A stretch of DNA of 64,000 nt from DASYKT01 sp035995185 (GTDB taxonomy: Bacteria > Acidobacteriota > Blastocatellia > Pyrinomonadales > Pyrinomonadaceae). The stretch covers positions 380,230-444,229 of the forward strand of contig DASYKT010000002.1 of assembly GCA_035995185.1 (NCBI GenBank), given 5' to 3'. The translations under genes were made by a program, and so were the position numbers. The notes beneath the pieces are model-generated. The model was not told the DNA's origin, ran no database searches, and was given only the letters and a program-made list of their open reading frames with translations. Shown piece by piece: positions 50,491 to 59,798 of the stretch. Each line of letters opens with the position of its first letter. Positions within the stretch are counted from its first letter, which is position 1.

Positions 50491-51339
50491 ATGTCTAACG
50501 TAAACAATGTAAGAATCATCGGCCCGGAAATTAATTTCGGCAATCTGACGGGCCTTGTCGGCACCTGGCAGGGAGCGAATGGCTTTAATATGATCGCGGT
50601 GCCGAATCAAAAAGGAGAATTTACTCTCCTGGTCGCGCCGTACACCGAAACCTTGATAATTAACGCCGTGCCGGCCACCACTCCCAATCGCGGACTTACG
50701 GTGATCGAAAATATTCCGACCCTGCAATATGCCACCACCATCCTGGATTCGCGAGACAATTCGCTGATGCACGTTGAATGCGGCTTCTGGGAATTGCTGG
50801 AATTCTCCACGCGAAACGCCGGTTTCGATATTTTCCGGATAGCGAGCGTGCCTCATGGCGATGCGATCGAGGCGATGGGCAATTCATTCGTCAGCGAAGG
50901 CCCGCCTGTGATAGATCCCGTGCTAAGCGGTTTGCCCACAGGCGATCTGCCGGACGCAAGCGGGTACACGGACGGTTACCTGTTTCCGTTCGAGTTTCCC
51001 GACTTTAACCCCACCAAGCCCAATCAAACTCTTATCAACTACCTTGCCCAGCAGGAGGCGAAGCACGGGCTAAAGGTTATAAAAACGACAACGCTTCAGG
51101 TCAGCACGCAAAACAAGGGCGGGATCAACAGCATCGCTTCGCTCCAGACCAACGCCAATCCCACGGAGTTCGACGCGATCTTTTGGCTCGAAACGGTCGA
51201 GGACGCAAGCGGCAACATAACTCAGCAGCTGCAGTACTCGCAGCGGATCATGATCGAGTTTCCGATCAAGTCCGATCTGTCCGGGCAAACCATCACCTGG
51301 CCGCACATTAACGTGAACAGCCTTACCAGGATCAGTTGA
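50491..51339 (+). CDS. Predicted beta-barrel protein, nitrobindin/lipocalin-like
   Basis: 282 residues, no signal peptide, AAGGAG upstream. The opening NFGNLTGLVGTWQGANGFNM has the GTWxG pattern that starts nitrobindin and fatty-acid-binding-like barrels, and strands follow throughout (FTLLVAPYTETLIINAVP, YATTILDSRDNSLMHVECGF, YSQRIMIEFPIKSD). A heme or hydrophobic ligand is possible, but I see no certain heme ligand. Located just before the NCS1 permease gene (120 bases). Confidence 0.65.
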   Translation: MSNVNNVRIIGPEINFGNLTGLVGTWQGANGFNMIAVPNQKGEFTLLVAPYTETLIINAVPATTPNRGLTVIENIPTLQYATTILDSRDNSLMHVECGFWELLEFSTRNAGFDIFRIASVPHGDAIEAMGNSFVSEGPPVIDPVLSGLPTGDLPDASGYTDGYLFPFEFPDFNPTKPNQTLINYLAQQEAKHGLKVIKTTTLQVSTQNKGGINSIASLQTNANPTEFDAIFWLETVEDASGNITQQLQYSQRIMIEFPIKSDLSGQTITWPHINVNSLTRIS

Positions 51340-51459
51340 TCACGAGCGGCATTTTGAAAAAACGGTTTTTAGAAGGAAGGACGATCAACGCAAGTTGTCC
51401 CTTCCTTTCGCGAATAAGCCTTAATGTAAAAAATTGTTCAGGTAGATTGGAAAACTATT

Positions 51460-53022
51460 ATGAGCGAAACCATCCAACACGAAGACGGCCGGGTCGAACT
51501 CCAGCCCGAGGCCTTGCAGGAAATTTCCAGCAGCCCGCTGTACAACGAAGACCTGGCGCCGGTGGCGATAGAAAAGCGCAACTGGACGACGTACAACTAT
51601 GCGGCGCTGTGGATCTCGATGGCGCACTGCATTCCGACCTACATGATGGCGTCGGGATTGATCTCCGCCGGGATGAACTGGTGGCAGGCGCTGATCACCA
51701 TCCTGCTCGGCAACATCATCGTGCTGGTTCCCATCCTGCTCAATTCACATCCGGGCACAAAATACGGCATTCCGTTTCCGGTCTTTGCGCGCGCGGCCTA
51801 CGGCACCTACGGTTCGAACCTGCCGGCGCTGATGCGCGCGATCGTGGCCTGCGGGTGGTTTGGCATACAGGCCTGGATAGGCGGCCAGGCTATACATATT
51901 TTCTTTAGCTCCATTATTCCCGGCTGGAATAATTTGCTCGGTGGCGAACTCGGCGGCCATACGCCGACGGAGTGGCTTTCGTTTTTGATCTTTTGGGGGA
52001 TGAACATCTTTATCATCTACCGCGGCATGGATTTGCTCAGGCGCGTGGAAAATTGGGCGGCGCCGTTCGTGCTGGTGATGACGGCGGTGCTGCTGGCATG
52101 GATATTGTGGCAGGCCGGCGGCGTCGGGTTCCTCTTACACGAAGAAGATAAATTCAAAACCTGGGGCGAATTCTGGAAAATATTCGCTCCTTCGCTGACC
52201 GCGATGATCGGTTTCTGGGCCACGCTAAGTCTAAATATGCCTGACTTTACAAGATTCGGGCGAAGCCAGAAAGAGCAAGCGGTCGGGCAGGTGGTGGCGC
52301 TGCCGACGACGATGGTGCTGTTTGCCGCGATGGGAATTTTGATCACCTCGGCGGCAGTCGTTGTTTTTCCGGGAGTAAAGTCTTCCGAGCTTTGGGACCC
52401 GGTCAAACTGGTCGGCCAGTTTTCCCAGCCGCTGGTGGTGGCCATCTCGATGTTCACTATTATTGTCGCGACCCTTTCCGTGAATATCGCCGCCAATGTG
52501 GTTTCGCCCGCCAATGATTTCGCCAACGCTTTCCCGCGCTGGATCAGTTTCAGCACCGGCGGGCTGATCACAGGAATTTTCGGCATCCTTATCCAGCCCT
52601 GGCGTCTTTTGTCCGATGCCAGCGTTTATATTTTTGATTGGCTGGTAGGTTATTCGGGCGGGCTTGGCTCGATCGCCGGGGTATTGGTCGTCGACTATTG
52701 GCTGTTGAGGAAAAAGAATTTGGATCTCGGCGATCTCTATCGCACGGAAGGCAGGTATAAATATGCCGGCGGCTGGAACTGGCGCGCTGTCGCTGCCACG
52801 CTTCTGGGCTGTTTCTTCGCCTGGAGTTGGTGGATCGTATTGGCCGTCTACTGGTTTGGTTACGGCATCGATCTGAAAAGCCATCCTAATACGCTGTCGG
52901 AATATACAAAAGGAATATTCGACTATGCGTGGTTCGTCGGGTTTGGGGTATCAGGGGTCGCGTATTATATATTAATGATTGCATTGCCGCCGAAAAATAC
53001 GGTTTCTGAAGAAGTATCGTAG
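51460..53022 (+). CDS. NCS1-family nucleobase/hydantoin permease
   Basis: 520 residues with 12 predicted TM helices. Typical NCS1 features: a long N-terminus ending EKRNWTTYNYAALWISMAHC, then YGIPFPVFARAAYGTYGSNL, GWFGIQAWIGGQAIHIFF, LNMPDFTRFGRSQKEQ and ISFSTGGLITGIFGI. Homologues such as Mhp1 carry hydantoins; others carry uracil, cytosine, allantoin or thiamine, with Na+ or H+ cotransport. In this neighbourhood uptake of dihydropyrimidine, uracil or hydantoin is most likely. Followed 58 bases later by the TonB receptor gene. Confidence 0.93.
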   Translation: MSETIQHEDGRVELQPEALQEISSSPLYNEDLAPVAIEKRNWTTYNYAALWISMAHCIPTYMMASGLISAGMNWWQALITILLGNIIVLVPILLNSHPGTKYGIPFPVFARAAYGTYGSNLPALMRAIVACGWFGIQAWIGGQAIHIFFSSIIPGWNNLLGGELGGHTPTEWLSFLIFWGMNIFIIYRGMDLLRRVENWAAPFVLVMTAVLLAWILWQAGGVGFLLHEEDKFKTWGEFWKIFAPSLTAMIGFWATLSLNMPDFTRFGRSQKEQAVGQVVALPTTMVLFAAMGILITSAAVVVFPGVKSSELWDPVKLVGQFSQPLVVAISMFTIIVATLSVNIAANVVSPANDFANAFPRWISFSTGGLITGIFGILIQPWRLLSDASVYIFDWLVGYSGGLGSIAGVLVVDYWLLRKKNLDLGDLYRTEGRYKYAGGWNWRAVAATLLGCFFAWSWWIVLAVYWFGYGIDLKSHPNTLSEYTKGIFDYAWFVGFGVSGVAYYILMIALPPKNTVSEEVS

Positions 53023-53080
53023 CTGCTTTTCAGGAGCCTTTTGAGACTTTTTGGGTCATTTATTTTAGGAGAACAAAACA

Positions 53081-56000
53081 ATGAGAAAAACTGGAAATAT
53101 CGTGTCGGTAAAACTCCCATTGAATATATGGGCACTTTGTCTGGTTATTTGTTTATTGGCGGCGGGCGCCGCGGCGCAGTCGTTCCGGGGCAGGATACTG
53201 GGCACCGTGACCGATCCGAACGGGGCGGCGGTTCCGGGCGCGACCGTGACAGCTAAAAATCTAGGGACCGGTATCGAGCGCAGCACGATCACCGACGCGG
53301 AAGGAAACTTTGTCGTGACCGAACTGCAGATCGGCCAATACGAAGTTCGCGCGACCGCCACGGGGCTGGAAAGCGCCACGATCAGCGGCGTACTGGTCGA
53401 GGTGGCCGGCGACCGGCAAGTCAATATTCCCATGCATGTCACGGGCGGAACCCAAACGGTCGTCATCGCCGCGCAGGAACAAGTGGAAACCGCCAGCACC
53501 ACGCTCGGAGGCACGATCTCCGCGCGGACGGTAGAATCGCTGCCGGTGAACGGGCGCGATTTCACCAAGTTTCTCGTGCTGGTGCCCGGCGCGGCCGGAG
53601 ATCCTTCGGGGGCGACCGATTCGCCCGGTTCCTTTGGCCTTTTTAGCGCGAACGGAAGCCGCGGGCGTTCGAATAATTACCTGCTCGACGGAACCGACAT
53701 GAACGACGGCTACCGCAACCTGCCGGCGATAAACGAAGCAGGCGTTTTCGGTACCCCGGCGACCATTCTGCCGCTGGAGGCCATTCAGGAAGTGGCTGTT
53801 CTCTCAAACTTCGAAGCCGAGTACGGGCGAAATTCCGGCACGGTGGTCAACATCGTGACCAAATCCGGCACCAACGATTTTCACGGGGCGTTGTTCGAGT
53901 TCATCCGTAACGACGTTTTCGATGCGCGCAACTTTTTTAATCCGAAGCCAGACCAGCAAACCGCCCTCAGAAACAACCAATTCGGGGCCTCTTTCGGCGG
54001 GCGAATCGTCCGCAATAAGACCTTCTTTTTCCTGAATTACGAAGGGCAGCGCGAGCGTGTCGGCTTAAATTCCACCGCCCGCATTCCGGACCCGGGCGAG
54101 ATAGCGGCCCTCGGCGGCCCGACAAATCCCGTGATCGCCCAGCTGCTGCAGCGAAATCCCTGGGGCACGCCAAACCGCCCCCTGCCGCTTTTTGACGACA
54201 CGGGCACGCCCAACTTGTTCGTCACGACCCGGGCGCTTAATGACGTCGACAGTTTTATCGGGAAGATCGATCATTCGTTCGACAAGGACAATCTTTTATC
54301 GGGGCGGTACTATTTCGGGACCAGCAACCAATCCTTTCCACTGGCCATTCAGGGGGGCAACGTTCTGCCGGGTTATAACACCGTGACCCCGACCGATGTG
54401 CACCTGATTTCCATTTCGTACCTGAAAATACTTTCGCCGAACAAACTCAATGAGGCGCGTTTCGGCTATAACAATTTCAAACAGGGATTTTTTCCCGAGG
54501 ACAGCGCTTTCGATCCGCGCTCGATCGGCCTCAACACCGGCGTGACGAACGAGCGGGATTTCGGCCTCCCGTTCATTCGCATCAGAAACGACGCCATCGG
54601 CTCGATCGCTTCGATCGGCGCGAATCTTTCCGTGCCCAGAGCGCGAACGGATGTTAACTGGCATTTTATCGATAACTTTTCCTGGAAAATGGGAAGCCAC
54701 GACGTAAAGCTCGGCTATGAATTTCGCCGCACGGACGTGGATGCGTTTTTCGACGCGGGCTACCGCGGCCGGCTCGATTTCGATTCGCTGGGGGATTTTC
54801 TCAGCGGCACTTTAAGCGGCGGACGTTCGGCCCAGGGCGACTCGCAGCGGCAGACCTTTCAGACGTCGCACGCCGCTTATGTCCAGGATATGTGGCGCGT
54901 CAACCGGAATTTGACGGTCAACGCGGGCCTCCGCTGGGATTATTTCGGAGTGCTTGGCGAAAAGAACGATCTGCTGAGCAACTTTGATATCACCCAGGGT
55001 TTGATAATGGTCGGCACCGGCGGGTTGGACAGGCTCTACGATCCCGAATGGAGCAACTTTAGCCCCCGCGCCGGTATTGCGTGGGACGTGACCGGGAAAA
55101 GCAAGACGGTGGTAAGAGCGGGCTGGGGTGTTTTTTACGACGCGTTTTCACAGGATTTCTTTGTCGGGCAGCTTCCTTTTAATACTTTTAATCCCGGCCC
55201 GGCGTACAACCCGGCAGGCCCTTCGCCGATCCTGTTTTCGTTTTCCACCATTCCGCAGATACTAAACAACGTCCCTATTTTTACGGATTATCTCGACTCG
55301 GACGTGTTCGCGGTCGACCGGAACCTGGGGACGCCGACGGTGCAGAATTTCAATCTGAACCTGCAGCAGGAACTGGTCCCGAACGTGGTTTGGCAGATCG
55401 GCTATGTCGGCTCGCGCGGGAGCAAGCTGTTTCGCTATCGCGATATAAATCAGCCGGTAAACCCGGCCGTGTCCACCGCCCGTCCTTTTGATAACGGCCC
55501 GTTTGCGCCGTCAGGCGGCACCTTCTTTTATGTCAATTATCTGGAGACGACGGCCGAATCGGATTACAACGCGATGCAAACGAGCCTCAGCGCGCGCGGG
55601 TTCAAAGGTTTTACGGCCCAGATAAATTACACCTGGTCGCACTCGATCGACAACGCCTCCGACGGGCAGGATTATGTGGCGAACGCGACCCAGCCCGATA
55701 ACAGCTACCGGCCGGATTTCGAGCGGGGAAACTCGAATTTCGATATTCGTCACCGTTTCGTGGCAGCCGTCAGCTACGAGGTGCCGAATTTCAGCAAGCG
55801 TTACCCGCGGCTGGGCAGCGGCTGGCAGCTGAACGCGATCTGGACCTTAAGAAGCGGCAGCCCGTTTCACGTAAACTTTTTTGACGATTACAACGGCACG
55901 GGCGAATTTTTCCCGCGGCCCGACCTGATCGGCGATCCGTATGCCGGAACCAGCACGCCGGACAACTTCCTGAACCTTTCGGCATTTCAGGTCCCATGCA

Positions 56001-56362
56001 CGCTGGACGGAAGCGGGGCCTGCCTGCCGGGAACATATCATTTCGGCAACCTGGGAAGAAATTCTCTGATCGGCCCGGATTATAAGAACCTCGATTTTTC
56101 GCTTTTCAAAAATACGAAAATAACGGAAAGGGTGAGCCTCCAGATCCGCGCCGAAGTGTTCAATATCCTGAACCGGCCCAACTTTGCCTCGCCGCTGCTT
56201 CCGGGCTTTTCGGTGGACGCGGGGTTTAACGGCCTCGACGCCGCCGGGCGCGGCCAGGGCTTTTTGCCGATCACCGTTACCCCGGACGTGGGTATCGGAA
56301 ATCCTTTCCTGGGCGGCGGCGGTTCGCGCAATTTCCAGTTTTCGGCGCGGCTGGCTTTTTAA
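53081..56362 (+). CDS. TonB-dependent receptor, Oar-like with carboxypeptidase-regulatory-like domain
   Basis: 1093 residues with AGGAG before the ATG and a signal peptide ending AAGAAAQS. Residues ~38-125 form the carboxypeptidase-regulatory-like domain (GTVTDPNGAAVPGATVTAKN). The plug follows with SLPVNGRDFTKFLVLVPG, NNYLLDGTDMNDG and VNIVTKSGTNDFHGALFEF. The long barrel has alternating aromatic strands and ends in Phe (QFSARLAF). This is the expanded family typical of Acidobacteria, often for glycans, peptides or siderophores. Position beside the NCS1 permease hints at outer-membrane uptake of the same substrate, which is inference. Confidence 0.93.
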   Translation: MRKTGNIVSVKLPLNIWALCLVICLLAAGAAAQSFRGRILGTVTDPNGAAVPGATVTAKNLGTGIERSTITDAEGNFVVTELQIGQYEVRATATGLESATISGVLVEVAGDRQVNIPMHVTGGTQTVVIAAQEQVETASTTLGGTISARTVESLPVNGRDFTKFLVLVPGAAGDPSGATDSPGSFGLFSANGSRGRSNNYLLDGTDMNDGYRNLPAINEAGVFGTPATILPLEAIQEVAVLSNFEAEYGRNSGTVVNIVTKSGTNDFHGALFEFIRNDVFDARNFFNPKPDQQTALRNNQFGASFGGRIVRNKTFFFLNYEGQRERVGLNSTARIPDPGEIAALGGPTNPVIAQLLQRNPWGTPNRPLPLFDDTGTPNLFVTTRALNDVDSFIGKIDHSFDKDNLLSGRYYFGTSNQSFPLAIQGGNVLPGYNTVTPTDVHLISISYLKILSPNKLNEARFGYNNFKQGFFPEDSAFDPRSIGLNTGVTNERDFGLPFIRIRNDAIGSIASIGANLSVPRARTDVNWHFIDNFSWKMGSHDVKLGYEFRRTDVDAFFDAGYRGRLDFDSLGDFLSGTLSGGRSAQGDSQRQTFQTSHAAYVQDMWRVNRNLTVNAGLRWDYFGVLGEKNDLLSNFDITQGLIMVGTGGLDRLYDPEWSNFSPRAGIAWDVTGKSKTVVRAGWGVFYDAFSQDFFVGQLPFNTFNPGPAYNPAGPSPILFSFSTIPQILNNVPIFTDYLDSDVFAVDRNLGTPTVQNFNLNLQQELVPNVVWQIGYVGSRGSKLFRYRDINQPVNPAVSTARPFDNGPFAPSGGTFFYVNYLETTAESDYNAMQTSLSARGFKGFTAQINYTWSHSIDNASDGQDYVANATQPDNSYRPDFERGNSNFDIRHRFVAAVSYEVPNFSKRYPRLGSGWQLNAIWTLRSGSPFHVNFFDDYNGTGEFFPRPDLIGDPYAGTSTPDNFLNLSAFQVPCTLDGSGACLPGTYHFGNLGRNSLIGPDYKNLDFSLFKNTKITERVSLQIRAEVFNILNRPNFASPLLPGFSVDAGFNGLDAAGRGQGFLPITVTPDVGIGNPFLGGGGSRNFQFSARLAF

Positions 56363-56380
56363 AAGACTCGGTTCGTATCA

Positions 56381-56445
56381 GCCACGAATGACACTAATAA
56401 CACGAATTAAAGATTCTTATTCGTGTTATTAGCGTCATTCGTGGC
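56381..56445. repeat. Near-perfect hairpin of the CACGAA type before the cytochrome gene
   Basis: Arms 56381-56407 (GCCACGAATGACACTAATAA plus CACGAAT) and 56419-56445 are reverse complements in 26 of 27 bases, with an 11-base loop. It starts 18 bases after the TonB receptor stop and ends eight bases before the cytochrome ATG, so it occupies the place of a ribosome binding site. It may end the receptor transcript or limit cytochrome translation. Confidence 0.8.
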
Positions 56446-56452
56446 CGTAATT

Positions 56453-57535
56453 ATGATGAGAAAAATGAAAATTTTTATCCTGTGCTGCAGCCTTCCGCTA
56501 TTTGTTTTGCTGTTTGAAAACGCATTTTGGGAAAAAGTGGCCGGCCAAACCGGCACGGTCACCGCCGGGCAGAAATTCAAGAACATAAAAGTCTTAAACG
56601 ATATGCCGGCCGACCAAATGGGCAAGGTGATGAACATCATGTCGGCATCGCTCGGCGTGGACTGTAATTTTTGTCACATATCGGAAACTGAATTTGATAA
56701 AGATGGCAAAAAGGAAAAGGATATCGCGCGTAAAATGATCGCCATGACTTTTATGCTTAACAAAGATTATTTTGACGGCAAGCTCGAGGTCACCTGTAAC
56801 ACCTGTCATCAGGGGCACAGCCATCCGGTCTCGGCGATCTCGCTGCCTTCCGTGATTTCGCCGCCGCGAAAAACGTCTGAGAATGAGAATAAATTGCGCG
56901 TTGATACCATCCTGGAAACTTACGTGAAAGCGCTCGGGGGCAAAGCGGCGCTCGGCAAGATCAAGACCCGCGTGATAAAAGCCCGGCGTATCGAAGCCGA
57001 TGGTAAGACGACCGAGACTGAAGACGTCTATCTGAAAGCGCCCAACAGATCGCTGATGATAACCGCGTACGGTAAATACCTGGTCACGGAAGGCTACGAC
57101 GGCACTGCGGCTTGGAAGAGAGGCGACGGAGAAAATATCGCGCTCTATGCGGATGAGGCCGAGCAGATAAAACGCGAAGCGGAACTTTTCGATGTTTCAA
57201 ACATCAAAACTATATACGCGCAGATGGTTTTTAACGCCACGGACAAGATCAAGGACCGCGAAGTTTATGTGGTAAGAGCGACTACAGCTGCGGGCCAGCG
57301 CGAACGGTTGTATTTCGATGTGCAAACGGGCTTGCTGGTGCGGCGTACGGCGTCTATTATGACGGTGCTCGGTGTTTTTCAGTTCCAGGTCGATTATGAA
57401 GACTACAAGGCGTTTGACGGCGTGAAAATTCCGATGACCACGCGCTGGTCGATGCCCAATTTAAGCTGGACAAGAAAGGCCCTGACGGTTAAAAATAATA
57501 TCCCCATCGATGATGCTAAGTTTGAGAATAAGTAG
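56453..57535 (+). CDS. Dihaem cytochrome c, photosynthetic-reaction-centre-subunit-like
   Basis: 361 residues from the ATG at 56453 (the next codon is also ATG; MKIFILC 12 bases later is possible). A signal peptide is followed by LPADQMGKVM-type text (NDMPADQMGKVMNIMSASLG) and two heme sites CNFCH (about residue 70) and CNTCH (about residue 115), the pattern of the reaction-centre cytochrome c subunit family, which in Acidobacteria occurs mostly in non-phototrophs. The C-terminal 230 residues are a beta-rich domain (ETYVKALGGKAALGKIKTRV, VDYEDYKAFDGVKIPMTTRW). Periplasmic electron carrier; partner unknown. Confidence 0.88.
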   Translation: MMRKMKIFILCCSLPLFVLLFENAFWEKVAGQTGTVTAGQKFKNIKVLNDMPADQMGKVMNIMSASLGVDCNFCHISETEFDKDGKKEKDIARKMIAMTFMLNKDYFDGKLEVTCNTCHQGHSHPVSAISLPSVISPPRKTSENENKLRVDTILETYVKALGGKAALGKIKTRVIKARRIEADGKTTETEDVYLKAPNRSLMITAYGKYLVTEGYDGTAAWKRGDGENIALYADEAEQIKREAELFDVSNIKTIYAQMVFNATDKIKDREVYVVRATTAAGQRERLYFDVQTGLLVRRTASIMTVLGVFQFQVDYEDYKAFDGVKIPMTTRWSMPNLSWTRKALTVKNNIPIDDAKFENK

Positions 57536-57541
57536 TTTATT

Positions 57542-58141
57542 ATGATGCGCCTGGCGGAGAGAAAATTAAAAACAAAGTTCGGAGAGTTTCGCGAGGTCCT
57601 TTATTACGACGGGAAAAAAGAATCTATCGCGCTGGTGATGGGCGATGTCGAAAATAAGGAAAACGTTCTTTGCCGAATTCATTCGCATTGCATCGGCGCG
57701 CACATTTTTAACAGCATCGAGTGCGATTGCCGCGAGCAGATGGAACTGGCGCAATTTTGGGTCGAACAAAACGGCGAAGGCGTGATAATCTGGCTCGATC
57801 AGGAAGGCAAGGGAAACGGCCACCTGGCGTTGATAAAAAGCACGGAGTATAAGCTGAAAGGCACGCCCCAGGCCGAGGCGTATGTCGCGGCTGGTTATGA
57901 AAAAGACGCGCGCAGCTATTTGGCAGCCGCGGAGATACTTAAAGACCTGAAAGTAAAGTCCATAACCCTTTTGGCAATCGACGAGGGAAAAACGGACCGC
58001 CTGCGCGAAGCCTCGATCGAAGTTTCCGGTATCAAAAAACTTGGGATAGAAGATGAAGAACTCTGGAAGGCCTTTGAAGAAAAACTCAGAGGCAATTATT
58101 TAATGACCGATCTGTGGAGAAATTATGTCAAGAATTATTAA
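57542..58141 (+). CDS. GTP cyclohydrolase II-like protein (RibA homologue, divergent)
   Basis: 199 residues. The zinc Cys triad of RibA is kept with identical spacing (Cys50, Cys61, Cys63 in SHCIGAHIFNSIECDC), as is the QEGKGNG loop (QEGRNIG in RibA) and the Asp-x-Arg of KDARSY. The Tyr that follows the loop in E. coli RibA (KIRAY) is Thr101 here, though Tyr103 is near. There is no DHBP synthase domain. No other riboflavin gene is close; it overlaps the beta-ureidopropionase gene by 17 bases. It may be a RibA, or a paralogue with a different purine or pyrimidine substrate in this catabolic locus. Confidence 0.82.
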   Translation: MMRLAERKLKTKFGEFREVLYYDGKKESIALVMGDVENKENVLCRIHSHCIGAHIFNSIECDCREQMELAQFWVEQNGEGVIIWLDQEGKGNGHLALIKSTEYKLKGTPQAEAYVAAGYEKDARSYLAAAEILKDLKVKSITLLAIDEGKTDRLREASIEVSGIKKLGIEDEELWKAFEEKLRGNYLMTDLWRNYVKNY

Positions 58142-58994
58142 AGGCGGGCTTATTCAGGCCCACAACCAGGTGGCGACGGATGCGCCGATCGAAGAGATCA
58201 GAAAAGGCAATCTCGATCACCAGATGAAATTGGTGGAAGAAGCGGCAAAACAAGGCGTGCAGATGCTCTGTTTTCAGGAAATTTTCACCATGCCGTATTT
58301 TTGCGCCGAGCAGCAGACGCGCTGGTATGAAGCGGTGGAAAAAATTCCTGACGGGCCGACCGTCAAACTGATGCAGGACGTGGCCAAGCAGTACGGGATG
58401 GTGCTGATCGTGCCGATCTATGAAGAAGAAATTTCCGGCATTTATTACAACTCCGCCGCGGTGATCGACGCCGATGGAAAATACCTGGGCAAATACCGCA
58501 AAACGCACATCCCGCACGTCAACCCCGGCTTTTGGGAAAAATTTTATTTTCGCCCGGGCAATATGGGTTATCCTTGTTTCGATACGGCGTTTGCGCGCAT
58601 CGGCGTCTATATTTGCTACGACCGGCATTTTCCGGAAGGCGCAAGATGTTTGGGTCTAAACGGAGCGGAAATAATCTTTAACCCGTCGGCGACGGTCGCG
58701 GGACTCTCCGAATATCTTTGGAAGCTCGAACAGCCGGCGCATGCCGTGGCCAACGGCTATTTCGTCGGCGCGATCAACCGGGTCGGCACCGAGGCGCCGT
58801 GGAACATCGGCGAGTTTTACGGGCAGAGTTATTTTTGCGATCCGCGCGGCCAGATCATCGCCGAAGGCAGCCGCGACAAAGACGAATTGGTCGTCGCCGA
58901 CCTCGACATGGACAAGATCCGCGAAGTGCGCAACACCTGGCAGTTTTTCCGTGACCGCCGCCCGGATGCTTACGGGCCGATCGTGGCTGATTAA
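58125..58994 (+). CDS. Beta-ureidopropionase (N-carbamoyl-beta-alanine amidohydrolase), nitrilase superfamily
   Basis: 289 residues. Catalytic Glu in LCFQEIFTMPYF (about residue 52), Lys in KYRKTHIPH (about 125) and Cys in VYICYDRHFPEG (about 164) form the nitrilase triad. GAEIIFNPSATVAGLSEYLW and NGYFVGAINRVGTE are the UPB1-type signatures. It hydrolyses N-carbamoyl-beta-alanine to beta-alanine, CO2 and ammonia, the third step of reductive pyrimidine breakdown. It overlaps the upstream GTP-cyclohydrolase-like gene by 17 bases, giving strong coupling. Confidence 0.92.
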   Translation: MSRIIKGGLIQAHNQVATDAPIEEIRKGNLDHQMKLVEEAAKQGVQMLCFQEIFTMPYFCAEQQTRWYEAVEKIPDGPTVKLMQDVAKQYGMVLIVPIYEEEISGIYYNSAAVIDADGKYLGKYRKTHIPHVNPGFWEKFYFRPGNMGYPCFDTAFARIGVYICYDRHFPEGARCLGLNGAEIIFNPSATVAGLSEYLWKLEQPAHAVANGYFVGAINRVGTEAPWNIGEFYGQSYFCDPRGQIIAEGSRDKDELVVADLDMDKIREVRNTWQFFRDRRPDAYGPIVAD

Positions 58995-59000
58995 AAACAA

Positions 59001-59792
59001 ATGAAAATAATTATTAGCTTTATCTTTTTGCTGCTTTTTTCCGCGCTGCCCGCTTTTGCGCAGACCAACGCGCAGATCGAAAAAGAATTGATCGCGTCTC
59101 TCAAAGAGATAGAGAAATATTCAACCTACGGGACCGGTTACAACGAAGAAAAATTAACCGAAACGAACGACGCTTTTGAGAAAAAGCTGCTGAAATATAC
59201 AAAGACCGCCTCAACGCTTGTCTATAAGTTCGGCGCGTTAGGGCGGTTAATGCATATCGCCACGTCAGACGACGGGAAATTCCGCATCTACTCTTGGGAC
59301 ATGGAAAACGGCGGTACGATGCACGATTACGCGCGCGTGTACCAGTATAAAGGCGCCGACGGCAAGGTCTATTCAAGAGGTGAAAGCGAAACAGAAGACG
59401 AAGAGGGCGGCGGGGGCAGCTTTGTGACGGATGTTTTTACGCTGGGCACAAAAGCCGGCGCGGTCTATATAGTTTGCTCGACCAGCATCGGTTCGAACAT
59501 CGATCATTATCAATCGGCGGACCTCTACAAGATCGATGGCACCGCGATAGACAACAAGGTGAAGTTGATCAAGACAAGGTCCGGGCTGACCAGCACGCTC
59601 GGGTTTGAATACAATTTTTTCTCGGTGGCGGATCGTGAGGAACGCCCGATCAGATTGATCTCTTTCGACAAAAAAACAAACACGCTGAAGATCCCGGTGG
59701 TGGTCGAAGATAAGGAATTTCCGATCGGAAAAGTTACCAATAGAACCATTAGCTATAAATTCGACGGCACATATTTTGTGAAGGTCGGCTGA
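59001..59792 (+). CDS. Secreted protein of unknown function
   Basis: 263 residues with a signal peptide (MKIIISFIFLLLFSALPAFA). The mature part begins with a charged helical stretch (AQIEKELIASLKEIEKYSTY) and continues with beta-rich text (KFRIYSWDMENGGTMHDYAR, VYQYKGADGKVYSRGES, KAGAVYIVCSTSIGS). No recognised domain. It starts seven bases after the beta-ureidopropionase stop and ends seven bases before ridA, so it is in the same transcript. Confidence 0.8.
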   Translation: MKIIISFIFLLLFSALPAFAQTNAQIEKELIASLKEIEKYSTYGTGYNEEKLTETNDAFEKKLLKYTKTASTLVYKFGALGRLMHIATSDDGKFRIYSWDMENGGTMHDYARVYQYKGADGKVYSRGESETEDEEGGGGSFVTDVFTLGTKAGAVYIVCSTSIGSNIDHYQSADLYKIDGTAIDNKVKLIKTRSGLTSTLGFEYNFFSVADREERPIRLISFDKKTNTLKIPVVVEDKEFPIGKVTNRTISYKFDGTYFVKVG

Positions 59793-59798
59793 ATCAAA

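Noticed and set aside
56453..57535. Evidence for phototrophy
   Set aside because: The cytochrome belongs to the reaction-centre-subunit family by sequence, but such proteins are common in non-phototrophic Acidobacteria and no pigment or reaction-centre genes are present.
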